Source: Vibrio europaeus
GTDB lineage: Bacteria > Pseudomonadota > Gammaproteobacteria > Enterobacterales > Vibrionaceae
Reading direction: 5' to 3'
Assembly (NCBI RefSeq): GCF_001695575.1
Contig: NZ_LUAX01000007.1
Coordinates: 1,054,001 to 1,118,000, forward strand
Length of the DNA: 64,000 nt
Shown here: one piece after another, positions 18,356 to 27,377 of the stretch
Position numbering within the stretch: position 1 is the stretch's first letter
Layout: each line of letters opens with the position of its first letter
The notes under the pieces: model-generated
What the model was told of the DNA's origin: nothing
What the model saw: the letters and a program-made list of their open reading frames with translations, nothing else
Database searches by the model: none
Made by a program: the position numbers and the translations under genes

Positions 18356-19021
18356 ATGACAACAAGAACAATTGCAATTATTGGTGGAACAGGGCGCGTA
18401 GGTAAGCAAGTGATAAAAGAGGCTCTAGTTCGAGGCTATCAACTCAGAGTATTGGCGAGAACACCTTCGAAGGTAGAGGCTCATCCGAGTGTTACCGTGA
18501 TTAAAGGAGATGCTTTAGAACGCGATAGCTTAGATGTGTTACTACAGGGTGCTGAAGCCGTCGTATCAACGCTGGGGCCTGCTGGTATGAATGAGAGCTT
18601 AAAAGCTGCGAAGCAATCGGCCAAAGCAATGCCGTGTTTCAATAGTACGCGAGAGCTACTTCCTTTGCTTGCAAAGCACAATATTCGACGCTTTATGCTT
18701 ACTGGCGGTATTAGTCAACGTTTGCCAGAAGACAATAATAGTTTGTTTACAAAGTTTATGTTGAGTTACGTTGCCCCGAAGTTTCTTGGAGATATCTCGA
18801 TCGATCGCGAAAAAGAGTATCAGTTGTTAAAGCAGTCAGATATTGAGTGGACAATCGCTCGATGTGGGAAGATGGAAGATGATGTTTCAGAGAAACCTCT
18901 GAGGGCGAGCGGTGAAACCCTCGAAGGGTTTAATATTTCCATTCATAACATTGCGGACTTTTTGTTGACTGAGATGGTCGATAAGAACTTCATTCGTCGA
19001 GGCGTTTATCTTTCAAATTAG
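18356..19021 (+). CDS. NAD(P)-binding protein, NmrA/atypical SDR type
   Basis: This 222-residue protein has the N-terminal dinucleotide-binding motif IGGTGRVGKQV and lacks an obvious classical YxxxK catalytic pair. This fits atypical short-chain dehydrogenases such as the YwnB/NmrA-like group. These act as flavin or quinone reductases or as redox sensors. The ATG at 18356 has an AGAGGAAC site; an upstream in-frame codon at 18320 lacks one. It is divergent from the LysR gene and probably controlled by it. Confidence 0.82.
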   Translation: MTTRTIAIIGGTGRVGKQVIKEALVRGYQLRVLARTPSKVEAHPSVTVIKGDALERDSLDVLLQGAEAVVSTLGPAGMNESLKAAKQSAKAMPCFNSTRELLPLLAKHNIRRFMLTGGISQRLPEDNNSLFTKFMLSYVAPKFLGDISIDREKEYQLLKQSDIEWTIARCGKMEDDVSEKPLRASGETLEGFNISIHNIADFLLTEMVDKNFIRRGVYLSN

Positions 19022-19138
19022 GATCACGCTTATCTAGAACTAATGATAAATAGGAACAGTTCGACTACGAGTCCATCTCTTTTTTACATCCTAGTTCGTC
19101 TTTAATCTGATGTTTATCGAGACTGAAGAGGCAAAGTG

Positions 19139-19528
19139 ATGAAAATCGAACATATCGCAATTTGGACAAAACAACTTGAAGTACTTAAAGAGTTTTACAT
19201 TAAGTACTTTGATGCGACGGCCAACGAAAAGTACCATAACCCAAGTAAGAAATTCTCTTCGTATTTTCTTTCCTTTGATAGTGGCTGCCGACTAGAGCTA
19301 ATGGAGATGGCAGGGGTTCCAGAATCAAAAGATGATTTGTATGAACAGTTTACTGGCTTGATTCATTTTGCGATTTCATTGGGGAGCGAACAGGCTGTCG
19401 ACGAGTTAACGGCTCGCTTGGTCGCGGATGGGTACGAGAGAGTCGACGGTCCAAGGCATACTGGCGATGGCTACTACGAAAGCTGTGTGTTTGACCCAGA
19501 TGGTAATCGACTAGAACTAACGGTATAG
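19139..19528 (+). CDS. VOC family protein (glyoxalase/dioxygenase fold)
   Basis: This 129-residue single-domain protein of the vicinal oxygen chelate fold has the opening strand IEHIAIWTKQLEVLKEFY and the closing segment VFDPDGNRLELTV, where the last glutamate is a usual metal ligand. The first histidine (HIAIW) is the other typical ligand. It may isomerise or degrade a small toxic compound or bind a drug. The ATG at 19139 directly follows an in-frame GTG. The next gene starts 2 nt after its stop, so they are co-transcribed. Confidence 0.85.
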   Translation: MKIEHIAIWTKQLEVLKEFYIKYFDATANEKYHNPSKKFSSYFLSFDSGCRLELMEMAGVPESKDDLYEQFTGLIHFAISLGSEQAVDELTARLVADGYERVDGPRHTGDGYYESCVFDPDGNRLELTV

Positions 19529-19530
19529 AG

Positions 19531-19959
19531 ATGGATAAAGATAAGGTTTTACTGCAACTATTTAATCGGGAAGCTGAGCAGCAAGCTTTGGTGAACAAAG
19601 AAGCCCTATCACCAACGCAAATGCAGGGTAGTGAGTATCGACAATGGCTTGAAGGTAAGCGTGACCTTATGCCTAGCGATGTTCAGGACAATCATTGGAT
19701 TAAGACCTGCACTGGTGGCTACATTACCGAAGTCGCTTTTCATTGCGATGGTACTTTAGATGAGTATCGATTGTTTGACCGTTTCCATACTACGGGGAAA
19801 TGGACATTGAAAGAAGGACTCGTCTCGGTAGAGGTTTATAAAGGGGGGAACACCTACAGTTTTAGTATTGTTGGTAACGCAGAGATCAATATTCATTCTG
19901 CGGTGGAACACAAGAATGGTGAGCTTCACTCCTACCTTAAGCTGTCGCAGATTAAATAG
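19531..19959 (+). CDS. Hypothetical protein (142 aa)
   Basis: I do not recognise this soluble 142-residue protein. The N-terminal half is helical and glutamine-rich. The C-terminal half (residues 65-140) alternates short beta-strand-like segments such as ITEVAFHCDGTLDEYRLFDR and GKWTLKEGLVSVEVY, suggesting a small beta-sheet domain. The start codon sits 2 nt after the stop of the VOC gene, pointing to translational coupling. No signal peptide or membrane segment is seen. Confidence 0.7.
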   Translation: MDKDKVLLQLFNREAEQQALVNKEALSPTQMQGSEYRQWLEGKRDLMPSDVQDNHWIKTCTGGYITEVAFHCDGTLDEYRLFDRFHTTGKWTLKEGLVSVEVYKGGNTYSFSIVGNAEINIHSAVEHKNGELHSYLKLSQIK

Positions 19960-19990
19960 GGAAACCTTTATGGGCTAGTTGTGCCTATTT

Positions 19991-20019
19991 AAGGGCTACC
20001 AATGGTGCTTGGTAACCCT
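19991..20019. terminator. Probable terminator hairpin between convergent genes
   Basis: AGGGCTACCAA can pair with TTGGTAACCCT with one mismatch around a six-base loop, between the hypothetical gene and the convergent lipoprotein gene. The T-run is poor. Confidence 0.45.
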
Positions 20020-20026
20020 AATTAGC

Positions 20027-20713
20027 TTACTTAACTGGCTCAGTATGAACATCTACTTCGCCAGTCGTTTGATTTACTTTTGCATGGTAGGTGAAGTCGG
20101 GATCACCGTAGTGCTTGAAGGTGAAGTGAAATTCTTCGGCAGGTGCCCAAATCTTAGCATCATAAACCGCTTTAATATCGTAACCATCTTGTTGATAAAG
20201 CTCTATCGCCATGACTTTCTCCTTGGCACTTTGTCGTTGTGACTCCAGATCTGCCACTGGCTCTACAGATGGGTTACTTGGGTAAGACTCGCCGTTGAAG
20301 CTCATCAGTCGGTATGCGCCATTACTCCAAACGATAAAGTCTCGCCAGCCATTGCGATAGCTATCAGCGAGTAAGATAGGCGTATCAGTGACCGTCATAT
20401 CTGTGATGATGTTGCCGGTATTACTGAAAATGGTTGCGCTACAGCCGCCGCTGCCACAAAAGTAAGGATCTCTGATTAGAACAAAGTACTCAGGATTACC
20501 ATCATTGTTTAAGTCTGCTTTCCCTGATAAGTATTTGAGGTTATCAGTGGTTAGCGAGAGTCCTTCAGGGGCTAAGATTTGCGAGTCTACCCAGTCTGCA
20601 ATCAGAGCATCATGACTCTTATCCGCCTCGTTTTCGATGTCGCCAGTTGATGAGCAACCAAACAAAGAGAGCGAGCCCGAGATTAATGCTGTAGCAATGA
20701 GTTTGTTATTCAT
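20027..20713 (-). CDS. Predicted lipoprotein with an EF-hand-like loop
   Basis: This 228-residue exported protein has a type II signal peptide; the lipobox LFGC places the lipidated cysteine at residue 20. Residues 71-81 (ADLNNDGNPEY) resemble a calcium-binding loop or a VCBS/FG-GAP-like repeat, common in secreted marine proteins. The paired cysteines in YFCGSGGCSA could form a disulfide. No enzymatic motif is recognised. The gene stands alone between convergent neighbours. Confidence 0.75.
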   Translation of the reverse strand: MNNKLIATALISGSLSLFGCSSTGDIENEADKSHDALIADWVDSQILAPEGLSLTTDNLKYLSGKADLNNDGNPEYFVLIRDPYFCGSGGCSATIFSNTGNIITDMTVTDTPILLADSYRNGWRDFIVWSNGAYRLMSFNGESYPSNPSVEPVADLESQRQSAKEKVMAIELYQQDGYDIKAVYDAKIWAPAEEFHFTFKHYGDPDFTYHAKVNQTTGEVDVHTEPVK

Positions 20714-20801
20714 CCAAGTTTTCTCTGTAGTATGTTGTTGGGTCTAGGTCCTAGTATACGCACTACTTTGCACCTTGAATAAAAGTTTTGATATCAAATA
20801 A

Positions 20802-20834
20802 AAAGCCAACTCAAACAAATGAGTTGGCTTTTGG
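20802..20834 (-). terminator. Terminator of the TRAP transporter operon
   Basis: AAAAGCCAACTCA and TGAGTTGGCTTTT form a 13-bp stem with a six-base loop, followed on the minus strand by a T-run. It lies 24 nt after the DctM stop. Confidence 0.85.
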
Positions 20835-20857
20835 TTCACTATACTTTACGAACAATG

Positions 20858-22243
20858 TTAACCGTAGGCAACACTCGGGAACCAAAGAACTAACTGTGGC
20901 CAAACGACCAGACAAACCAGCGCAACTAGCTGAATGGCGATAAACGGAATAACGCCGCGGTAGATATCTTTTAGTGCGACACCCTCTGGGCAAACCCCTT
21001 TCAGGTAGAACAACGCAAAGCCAACCGGTGGGGTTAGGAAGCTGGTTTGCAGCGCCATAGCTACCAACATCACGAACCAAACCAAGCTTGGGTTATCTAC
21101 TACACCGTGACCATCTAACTCAATCCCTAGGCTTGCGATGACTGGTGCAAGTAGCGGCAGCGCAATTAAGGTGATTTCAATCCAATCAAGGAAGAAGCCA
21201 AGTAAGAAAACGATCATCAAGATGAAGGCGACAATGCCATAAGGGCCAAACGGTAAGCCGCTTAAGAATGATTCAATGAGCTCATCTCCACCTAGCTCGC
21301 GTAATACCAAAGCAAAACACGAAGCACCTAAGAAGATCATAAAGATGTAAGCCGTAGTGCCGTAAGAAGCCAGCAACACTTCTTTCAGTACCTTGAGATT
21401 AAGCTTTTTATTGTAAGCCGCGAGCATAGTGGCACCCATCGCCCCGATGCCGGACGCTTCAGTGGGAGTAGCAACTCCAGCGAAAATAGAACCCAGTACG
21501 CAGAAGATCAGCATGACGGTTGGCGTGATGTCTTTGAAAACTTGCAGAATCAAGTTCCAGTCAACGGGTTCGACATCTTCTGGCACAGGCGCTTTGTCCG
21601 GATTCATCTTACCTACAACCAGAATGTAGATGATATACAAACTACCCAATAGCAGACCCGGCATGATGGCACCCATAAATAGGTCACCAACAGAGAGGCC
21701 AAGCTGATCCGCCATGATCACAAGCATAATGGATGGGGGAAGCAAGATACCCAGTGTCCCTGCCGATGCGACGGTGCCGAGAGCAAGAGGTAGGTGATAG
21801 CCCTGACGCATCATGCTTGGCAGTGACATCACGGTTAACAACACCACAGAAGCACCGATGATCCCAGTAGAAGCCGCTAAGATGATGCCAATTGCCATCA
21901 CAGTAATGGCCAAGCCGCCGTGAACCTTGCCAAACAGAGCCTGCATTGAATCCATGAGCTTTTCAGCGATCCCTGATTTATCGAGCATGTTACCCATGAA
22001 AATAAACATAGGCAGGGCAACCAAGATCCAGTTGTCCATGATCTTGTAGATACGGTTAACCACCAAACCCAAACTGGTGTAATCGAGGCCAGTAAAAGTA
22101 TCGAGATAGATATCCGTGAAATACCCCACTGCTGCAAACACAACGCCAATACCACCAAGTACGTACGCGACTGGAATACCGGTAAACAGCAGTAGGATAA
22201 ACGAGCCAAACATGGCGATCACAATCCATTCATTCGCTTCCAT
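20858..22243 (-). CDS. TRAP transporter large permease (DctM type)
   Basis: This inner-membrane protein of about 461 residues has the multi-helix pattern of the DctM family, with repeated glycine- and proline-rich motifs such as LLPPSIMLVIMAD and GVATPTEASGIGAMGA. It forms the sodium-driven channel subunit. The frame is open 30 nt further upstream, but the ATG at 22243 has an AAGGAG site and gives the family's usual N-terminus. It overlaps the small permease gene by 14 nt. Together with DctP and DctQ it makes a complete TRAP system. Confidence 0.92.
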   Translation of the reverse strand: MEANEWIVIAMFGSFILLLFTGIPVAYVLGGIGVVFAAVGYFTDIYLDTFTGLDYTSLGLVVNRIYKIMDNWILVALPMFIFMGNMLDKSGIAEKLMDSMQALFGKVHGGLAITVMAIGIILAASTGIIGASVVLLTVMSLPSMMRQGYHLPLALGTVASAGTLGILLPPSIMLVIMADQLGLSVGDLFMGAIMPGLLLGSLYIIYILVVGKMNPDKAPVPEDVEPVDWNLILQVFKDITPTVMLIFCVLGSIFAGVATPTEASGIGAMGATMLAAYNKKLNLKVLKEVLLASYGTTAYIFMIFLGASCFALVLRELGGDELIESFLSGLPFGPYGIVAFILMIVFLLGFFLDWIEITLIALPLLAPVIASLGIELDGHGVVDNPSLVWFVMLVAMALQTSFLTPPVGFALFYLKGVCPEGVALKDIYRGVIPFIAIQLVALVCLVVWPQLVLWFPSVAYG

Positions 22244-22787
22244 GATTTGCTCCTTTTGATTGTTCGCCACCAAACAAGGTTTCTAAATTACGCAGAATTC
22301 TCGCTAGCATCGACAGCAGTAACATCGTAAAACTTAGTGGGATAACGCTTTTGATAAGCCAGCGATAAGGCAGTCCGGATGGGGACGCGGAACTTTCATT
22401 CACGCGCCAAGACTCATAAGCGAAATCATAAGAGTGAAGAATCACAATCACGACGAAAGGTATCGCTAGCAGGGTTAGTCCAAATAGATCGACGAGTGCT
22501 TTTTTACGTTCCGAGAACTTGTGATAAAACAGATCGACGCGTACATGTAGGTTGGATATTTGCGCGTAAGCCGTACCAAACATCACCGCCGTTGCGTACA
22601 GGTGCCATTGCAACTCTTCTAACGCAATTTGGCCATTGGAGAAGACTTTTCTCAGTACTACCTGAATGATGATCACCGCGACTAAGGCTAGGTTCGTCCA
22701 TGCCAAGGCCTTACTCGCGGTGGTGATTAAGCGCTCAAGATGGCAGTACATAGGGACTGTCGGGGTTGAATACAATACTTTGCTCAT
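22230..22787 (-). CDS. TRAP transporter small permease (DctQ type)
   Basis: This 185-residue protein has four predicted membrane helices and the DctQ signature region (LALVAVIIIQVVLRKVF, EELQWHLYATAVMFG, HVRVDLFY). It pairs with DctM in the inner membrane. A GGAG-type site precedes the ATG. A gap of 226 nt with a strong stem-loop separates it from the binding-protein gene. The coding end overlaps the DctM start, implying coupled translation. Confidence 0.9.
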   Translation of the reverse strand: MSKVLYSTPTVPMYCHLERLITTASKALAWTNLALVAVIIIQVVLRKVFSNGQIALEELQWHLYATAVMFGTAYAQISNLHVRVDLFYHKFSERKKALVDLFGLTLLAIPFVVIVILHSYDFAYESWRVNESSASPSGLPYRWLIKSVIPLSFTMLLLSMLARILRNLETLFGGEQSKGANHGSE

Positions 22788-22807
22788 TGGTTACTCCTTA
22801 CAACCGT

Positions 22808-22829
22808 GGTCGACGTTTTCACGTCGACC
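22808..22829 (-). other. Stem-loop between the binding protein and permease genes
   Basis: GGTCGACG pairs with CGTCGACC around a six-base loop. There is no T-run on the minus strand. It may protect or partly end the dctP message so that binding protein exceeds permease, a common arrangement in binding-protein operons. A second inverted repeat, ATTGGT-ATA-ACCAAT, lies near 22985-22999. Confidence 0.45.
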
Positions 22830-23013
22830 TTTAATACCAACCAGAATAAATACCTGTTCATTCTTGCTAGTTAAAATCACTGATAGCAGCGTTATAGATT
22901 TTGTAGGTAGAGCAACTAGCTAGCTGCAATCTATGCCTTGCTCTAAGCGATTTTTCCTGCGCAATTATCTGATCACCTATTTATCCCGATTGGTATAACC
23001 AATTTACGCAAGC

Positions 23014-24087
23014 TTATTGGCTTTGGGTTTCACGAGGTAAGAAGCCATTTGCCGCCCACAGCGCGTATCCTTCACGGAAGGTGCTTAGGTCACTCCAGAC
23101 TTTATCGAAGAATGGGTCGGCGGCTTTTTTCTCATCAACCACTTCTAGCCACGTGTTCTTAAACAGGCTGAGCATTTCTTTGTTCCAGTAACGAATCTCT
23201 ACGCCGTTTTCCTTAGCTTTTTCCATCGCAGCAAATTGCAGAGCTTCACCTTCTGCAATTGAGTAGGTCATGGTTGCCATACAAGTGGTTTCAACTGCCG
23301 CTTGCTGAGTGTCACTCATCTTGTTCCAAGTATCTTTGTTGATCAGAAGCTCGAATACCGTGGATTGTTGGTGCCAACCCGGGAAGTAGTTGTACTTAGC
23401 CACTTTGTGGAAGCCTAAACGTTGGTCAATGGCAGGCTGAGAGAATTCTGAAGCATCAATTGCCCCTTTCTCCAGTGCGCCGAAAATCTCACCACCGGGT
23501 AGTTGAACCGTACCAACGCCAAGTTTTTCCATCACCGATGCACCAAGGCCGAAGAAGCGCATGTTAAGGCCTTTTAGATCCTCTGGTTTCTCGATGGGCT
23601 TGCGGAACCAGCCTGATGTTTCAGGGGAAATGATCGCACAAGGCATCACTTTTACGTTGTAGCCACCTTGGTCATACATCTCTTGATAGAGCTTTAGCCC
23701 GTTGCCGAAGAATAGCCACGCCATGTATTCACCCGCTTCTGGGCCAAATGGCACGGCAGAAAACAGTGCGGATGCAGGAAGCTTCCCTTGCCAGTAACCT
23801 GCGGTTGAATAGCCAGAGTTGACCTTACCTGTAGATACTGCATCAAGGATTTCCGCAGGACTAACCAACTTACCTGGCTCATAGATCTTCATTTTGATCG
23901 TACCACCCGAGGTTTTGGTGATGTGATCGGCGTACCATTGAATCGGTGTACCAAGAGCAGGTAAGTGGCTACCAAAAGCGATTGGGGTTTTCAGTAAGAC
24001 CTTTTTATCTGCGGCTTGAGCGCTGATAGAAAGACCTGAAGCTGTAAGAGTGAGTGCAGTAGCGATGGCAACTTTCTTAAGGTTCAT
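23014..24087 (-). CDS. TRAP transporter substrate-binding protein (DctP/TakP type)
   Basis: This 357-residue periplasmic protein has a Sec signal peptide ending near residue 25 (SGLSISAQA). The arginine-containing segment LNMRFFGLGASVMEKLG and QLPGGEIFGALEKGAIDASE are typical of DctP proteins that bind an organic acid carboxylate through the arginine. YNYFPGWHQQS is close to the pattern of the alpha-keto-acid-binding TakP group. The neighbours (CoA-transferase, hydroxyacyl dehydrogenase, thiolase) suggest a short hydroxy or keto acid. It is the first gene of the operon, divergent from a sensor kinase gene. Confidence 0.9.
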   Translation of the reverse strand: MNLKKVAIATALTLTASGLSISAQAADKKVLLKTPIAFGSHLPALGTPIQWYADHITKTSGGTIKMKIYEPGKLVSPAEILDAVSTGKVNSGYSTAGYWQGKLPASALFSAVPFGPEAGEYMAWLFFGNGLKLYQEMYDQGGYNVKVMPCAIISPETSGWFRKPIEKPEDLKGLNMRFFGLGASVMEKLGVGTVQLPGGEIFGALEKGAIDASEFSQPAIDQRLGFHKVAKYNYFPGWHQQSTVFELLINKDTWNKMSDTQQAAVETTCMATMTYSIAEGEALQFAAMEKAKENGVEIRYWNKEMLSLFKNTWLEVVDEKKAADPFFDKVWSDLSTFREGYALWAANGFLPRETQSQ

Positions 24088-24289
24088 GGGGGTGTCTCCT
24101 TGTTAAGCTGAGTTCCTTGTCAATATTGAGAAATGTGAACATCGCGTAGTAATTTGTGTTAATGCGATGTTACATTTGAGCTTAAGTTTAGAGAGGGGAT
24201 TTATTGCTCTCTATTGGGAGAATTGCGCAAATTTAGTCGGTATTAAGTGCAATTTTCCGAATAAAGTTTCAGTAAAACTACGTACAAGC

Positions 24290-25687
24290 ATGGATGGCGA
24301 AATGGGATTTGTAAGTAATAGAAGGCTCACGCTCAACATCATTCTACTATCGATAGTTCCTTTAATTATCGTGGTGGTCATTGTTGCTAGCATCCTATTT
24401 AGTCAGGCAAAACAACTAGTTGAAGAGCAAGTTGCCTTGACCCGAAATAATGTCCTCGCGGTCAAGAAGCAAGAATTAAAACAGTACGTAGAAATGGCAG
24501 TCAAAAGTATCGAGCCTTACTACCTAGATGACTCGTTAACTGAGGAGCTAGCCAAGCAAATTGTTGCCGAAAAGTTGAGCAGCCTCACATATGGCAGTGA
24601 TGGTTATTTCTTTGCCTATACCTGGGAAGGCGATGCGCTCGTGTTGCCATATCAAACAGATCGAATAGGAAAGAACTGGTGGAACGTCGAAGATGTTCAA
24701 GGAAAAAAACTGCTGCAAGAGCTCATCCAAGCGGGAAAAAACGGTGGCGGTTTTGTCGATTACCTATGGCATAAACCCTCGAAGAAAGAACCGTTACCCA
24801 AGCTGAGCTATGCGGTCTCGCTTGATAAATGGCAGTGGATGGTGGGGACTGGGGTCTATCTCGACGATATTGAGCGACAAGTCGAGCATATGCAAAACGG
24901 CTTTGACCAGAATGTTGGCAAAACCAGTACCGCCTTGTTTGGTTTGGTATTTGTTGCTGTGTCTGTGATTGCCGCTTTGGGCGCTTCACTTAATCTCAAT
25001 GTTCGCCGATTAGCGAATCAACAGTTAAGCGTATTGAATCAACAGATTATCGATTCGCAAGAGAATGAACGTCGCCGCGTATCGCGAGAACTGCATGACG
25101 GCGTCAACCAGTTGTTGGTCGCCGCTAAATACCGTTTAGACAATGTCTCTAAAGAAGAGAATGAAGAGAAAAAAGAACTTGAGCTCGATGCGAGTAAAAA
25201 CGCGATGGAGCAGGCGATTGTCGAATTAAGAAGAATTTCGCGTGATTTACGCCCACCGCAACTGGATGACTTAGGGCTGGTGGCGGGGATTGAAGCCTAC
25301 ATTAACGAGCTAAGAGAGCGCACGCAGTTAGAGCTCGTGTTCGAACACGATATAGATGGAGAAGAGTTTTTACCAGAAGTAGAAACGACCTTGTATCGGG
25401 TTGTGCAAGAGGCACTGCATAACGTCGAAAAACACGCCAATGCACAAGGCGTTGATGTGATTATGCAAAGAGAAGGCAGGATGTTGATTTTAACCGTCAG
25501 TGACGACGGGGTCGGTATTCCGGCCAAGAAACTAAAATCAGGAAAGCGCAAACAACCTATATTTGAACATATGGGATTGCAAAATATGAAGGAAAGGATT
25601 CAGGCGATTGGTGGCACATTTGCTGTAACCAGTGAGCAGGGACAAGGTACAGAAGTACGAGTGAGCTTAAACATGGAGTTTGTATGA
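24290..25687 (+). CDS. Sensor histidine kinase, single Cache domain, NarL-partner type
   Basis: This kinase of about 465 residues has a membrane helix near residues 14-34. A single Cache domain follows (YGSDGYFFAYTW and WQWMVGTGVYLDD), then a second helix around 215-235, a HisKA_3 dimerisation domain with His269 in RRRVSRELHDGVNQ, and an HATPase domain (DDGVGIP, GLQNMKERI). The frame is open 123 nt upstream; ATG 24290 or 24302 gives a normal N-terminus. It overlaps the response regulator by 4 nt. Divergence from the TRAP operon suggests it senses the transported acid. Confidence 0.87.
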   Translation: MDGEMGFVSNRRLTLNIILLSIVPLIIVVVIVASILFSQAKQLVEEQVALTRNNVLAVKKQELKQYVEMAVKSIEPYYLDDSLTEELAKQIVAEKLSSLTYGSDGYFFAYTWEGDALVLPYQTDRIGKNWWNVEDVQGKKLLQELIQAGKNGGGFVDYLWHKPSKKEPLPKLSYAVSLDKWQWMVGTGVYLDDIERQVEHMQNGFDQNVGKTSTALFGLVFVAVSVIAALGASLNLNVRRLANQQLSVLNQQIIDSQENERRRVSRELHDGVNQLLVAAKYRLDNVSKEENEEKKELELDASKNAMEQAIVELRRISRDLRPPQLDDLGLVAGIEAYINELRERTQLELVFEHDIDGEEFLPEVETTLYRVVQEALHNVEKHANAQGVDVIMQREGRMLILTVSDDGVGIPAKKLKSGKRKQPIFEHMGLQNMKERIQAIGGTFAVTSEQGQGTEVRVSLNMEFV

Positions 25688-26316
25688 TTAGACTTGTATT
25701 AGCCGACGATCATCGTTTGATGCAGGACGGGCTAAAGTCGCGACTTGAAAGGGAAGACAACCTAGATATCCTCGCTTGCGTGGGAACAGGTATCGATGCA
25801 CTGGATACCACACTGTCACTTAAGCCCGATGTGTTGTTGCTCGATATCAATATGCCGGGTCTCAATGGGATTGAAGTCTTAGAGAAACTAGAAAAAAACC
25901 ATTCACGCACGGCAGTGATTATGTTGTCGATGCACGATAGCCGAGACTATGTCGTTCGCTCTGTCAAAGCAGGAGCGAAAGGGTATGTGCTCAAAGATGT
26001 GGGTTCTGAAGAGTTGGTCATGGCAATCAACCAAGTGGCGCAAGGGCGTTCTTATTTGTGTCCTCAGGCATCAGACCGCTTGCTTGAGCAGATAAACGAT
26101 AAGTCAGAGCCAAAAGACGATACGCTAACTAACCGCGAGTCAGATGTGCTAAAAGCGATCGTTAATGGCGCGTGTAATAAAGATATTGCCGACTCGCTTC
26201 ATATCAGTGTTCGCACGGTAGAAACGCATCGACTCAGAATCAAAAAGAAGCTGGGTGCGACCTCAACAGCGGCTTTGGTCAAACTCGCTCTGCAAAAAGG
26301 CTTGGTGAGTGAATGA
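25684..26316 (+). CDS. NarL/FixJ family response regulator
   Basis: This 210-residue protein has a receiver domain with phospho-acceptor Asp54 in VLLLDINMPG and a LuxR-type helix-turn-helix at about 145-205 (LTNRESDVLKAIVNGACNKD). It should bind DNA when phosphorylated by the adjacent kinase. An ATGA overlap joins it to both the kinase upstream and the LysR gene downstream, so the three are one regulatory operon. Likely targets are the divergent TRAP operon and the CoA-transferase genes downstream. Confidence 0.93.
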   Translation: MIRLVLADDHRLMQDGLKSRLEREDNLDILACVGTGIDALDTTLSLKPDVLLLDINMPGLNGIEVLEKLEKNHSRTAVIMLSMHDSRDYVVRSVKAGAKGYVLKDVGSEELVMAINQVAQGRSYLCPQASDRLLEQINDKSEPKDDTLTNRESDVLKAIVNGACNKDIADSLHISVRTVETHRLRIKKKLGATSTAALVKLALQKGLVSE

Positions 26317-27260
26317 CAACAAATCTGCTTTCAAGCCGACAGCCTATTCTGGATAAGATAGTCTTCTTTTGTGCCGTGATTCGATTCGGCTCTTTTCGTG
26401 AGGCGTCCATTCAACAAGGTATTTCTCCTGCGGCGGGCAGTCGGTGGGTTAAAGAGCTTGAAGAAGCGATGTCTGTCGAGCTGATTAAACGCAGCACGCG
26501 GCAGTTGAACGCCACTCAAGCAGGCCAATTACTCTATGAGCGCTTTTCTCCGCTATTGCCTGACATTCATAGCTTGTGTGAAGAGGTGCAAAATCTAGCT
26601 GAAGAGCAGCGTGGTGAGATAAAGCTCTCTTCCACCCCCTTATTTGCACGTCAATATTTGACCAAGATTGTCGCCGAGTACATTGAGATGCACCCTCAGG
26701 TGAACTTTAAGATCTTTATTGAGGCAGGAGAGTTTGATCCGCTCAGTATAGACTTCGCGTTTCGTGCCAGCGCCAGTTATGACGGTGAGCCAGAACAAGA
26801 TTCGTTACTTGTGCGTAAGCGGCTGCTGCGTGAGCCCTTATATTTATGCGCCTCTCCCCAATACCTTGCTCATCATGGCATGCCAGAAAATCCCAATGAG
26901 CTTGGTCAGCATCGTTGTCTATATGCGCGAACCTTGGTTGGTGGCAACCGATGGTGCTTTGAGCGTGATGGAGAAACGGAGATAGCCACCATTCAAGACA
27001 CACTAGAGTGTGACAACAGCGAAATGCTGCTTGAGCTCGCCCTAGAAAATGCTGGGATTGCTTATCTACCTCATTCCTTGGTGAGCAAGCAGATTCAAGA
27101 CGGCGAGCTGCAACACATCATGCAAGATTACCAGTGCGCGAGTTTTGATATCGACCTGTTTTTCCGCCCAAGAACGCCAATGCCAGAACGTTGCCTCGGC
27201 TTTAAACAGTACCTCTATCAGAGGGTCGAAGAGATCTGTGCCGCTCACTCCCCTAGCTAA
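26313..27260 (+). CDS. LysR family transcriptional regulator, joined to a two-component operon
   Basis: This 315-residue LysR protein has an N-terminal helix-turn-helix (FREASIQQGISPAAGSRWVK) and an effector domain from about residue 95. Its ATG overlaps the stop of the response regulator by 4 nt, which is unusual: LysR genes rarely sit at the end of a two-component operon. It lies 118 nt upstream of the CoA-transferase gene and transcribes toward it. It may add metabolite control to the phospho-relay for the same pathway. Confidence 0.88.
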   Translation: MTTNLLSSRQPILDKIVFFCAVIRFGSFREASIQQGISPAAGSRWVKELEEAMSVELIKRSTRQLNATQAGQLLYERFSPLLPDIHSLCEEVQNLAEEQRGEIKLSSTPLFARQYLTKIVAEYIEMHPQVNFKIFIEAGEFDPLSIDFAFRASASYDGEPEQDSLLVRKRLLREPLYLCASPQYLAHHGMPENPNELGQHRCLYARTLVGGNRWCFERDGETEIATIQDTLECDNSEMLLELALENAGIAYLPHSLVSKQIQDGELQHIMQDYQCASFDIDLFFRPRTPMPERCLGFKQYLYQRVEEICAAHSPS

Positions 27261-27377
27261 AAACTATTCCTAATATGAAATTCACAATCTCTATTTGTGC
27301 AATTAACAACAGCGCCGACAGGAACTAAGCTGATTTGGTAGAAAGAAACTTGGGCAGAGACAACAAGGAAGGTTGAA

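Noticed and set aside
19979-20242. Plus-strand open frame of 87 codons
   Set aside because: It is antisense to the lipoprotein gene, whose lipobox and codon use are convincing, and it has no ribosome site.
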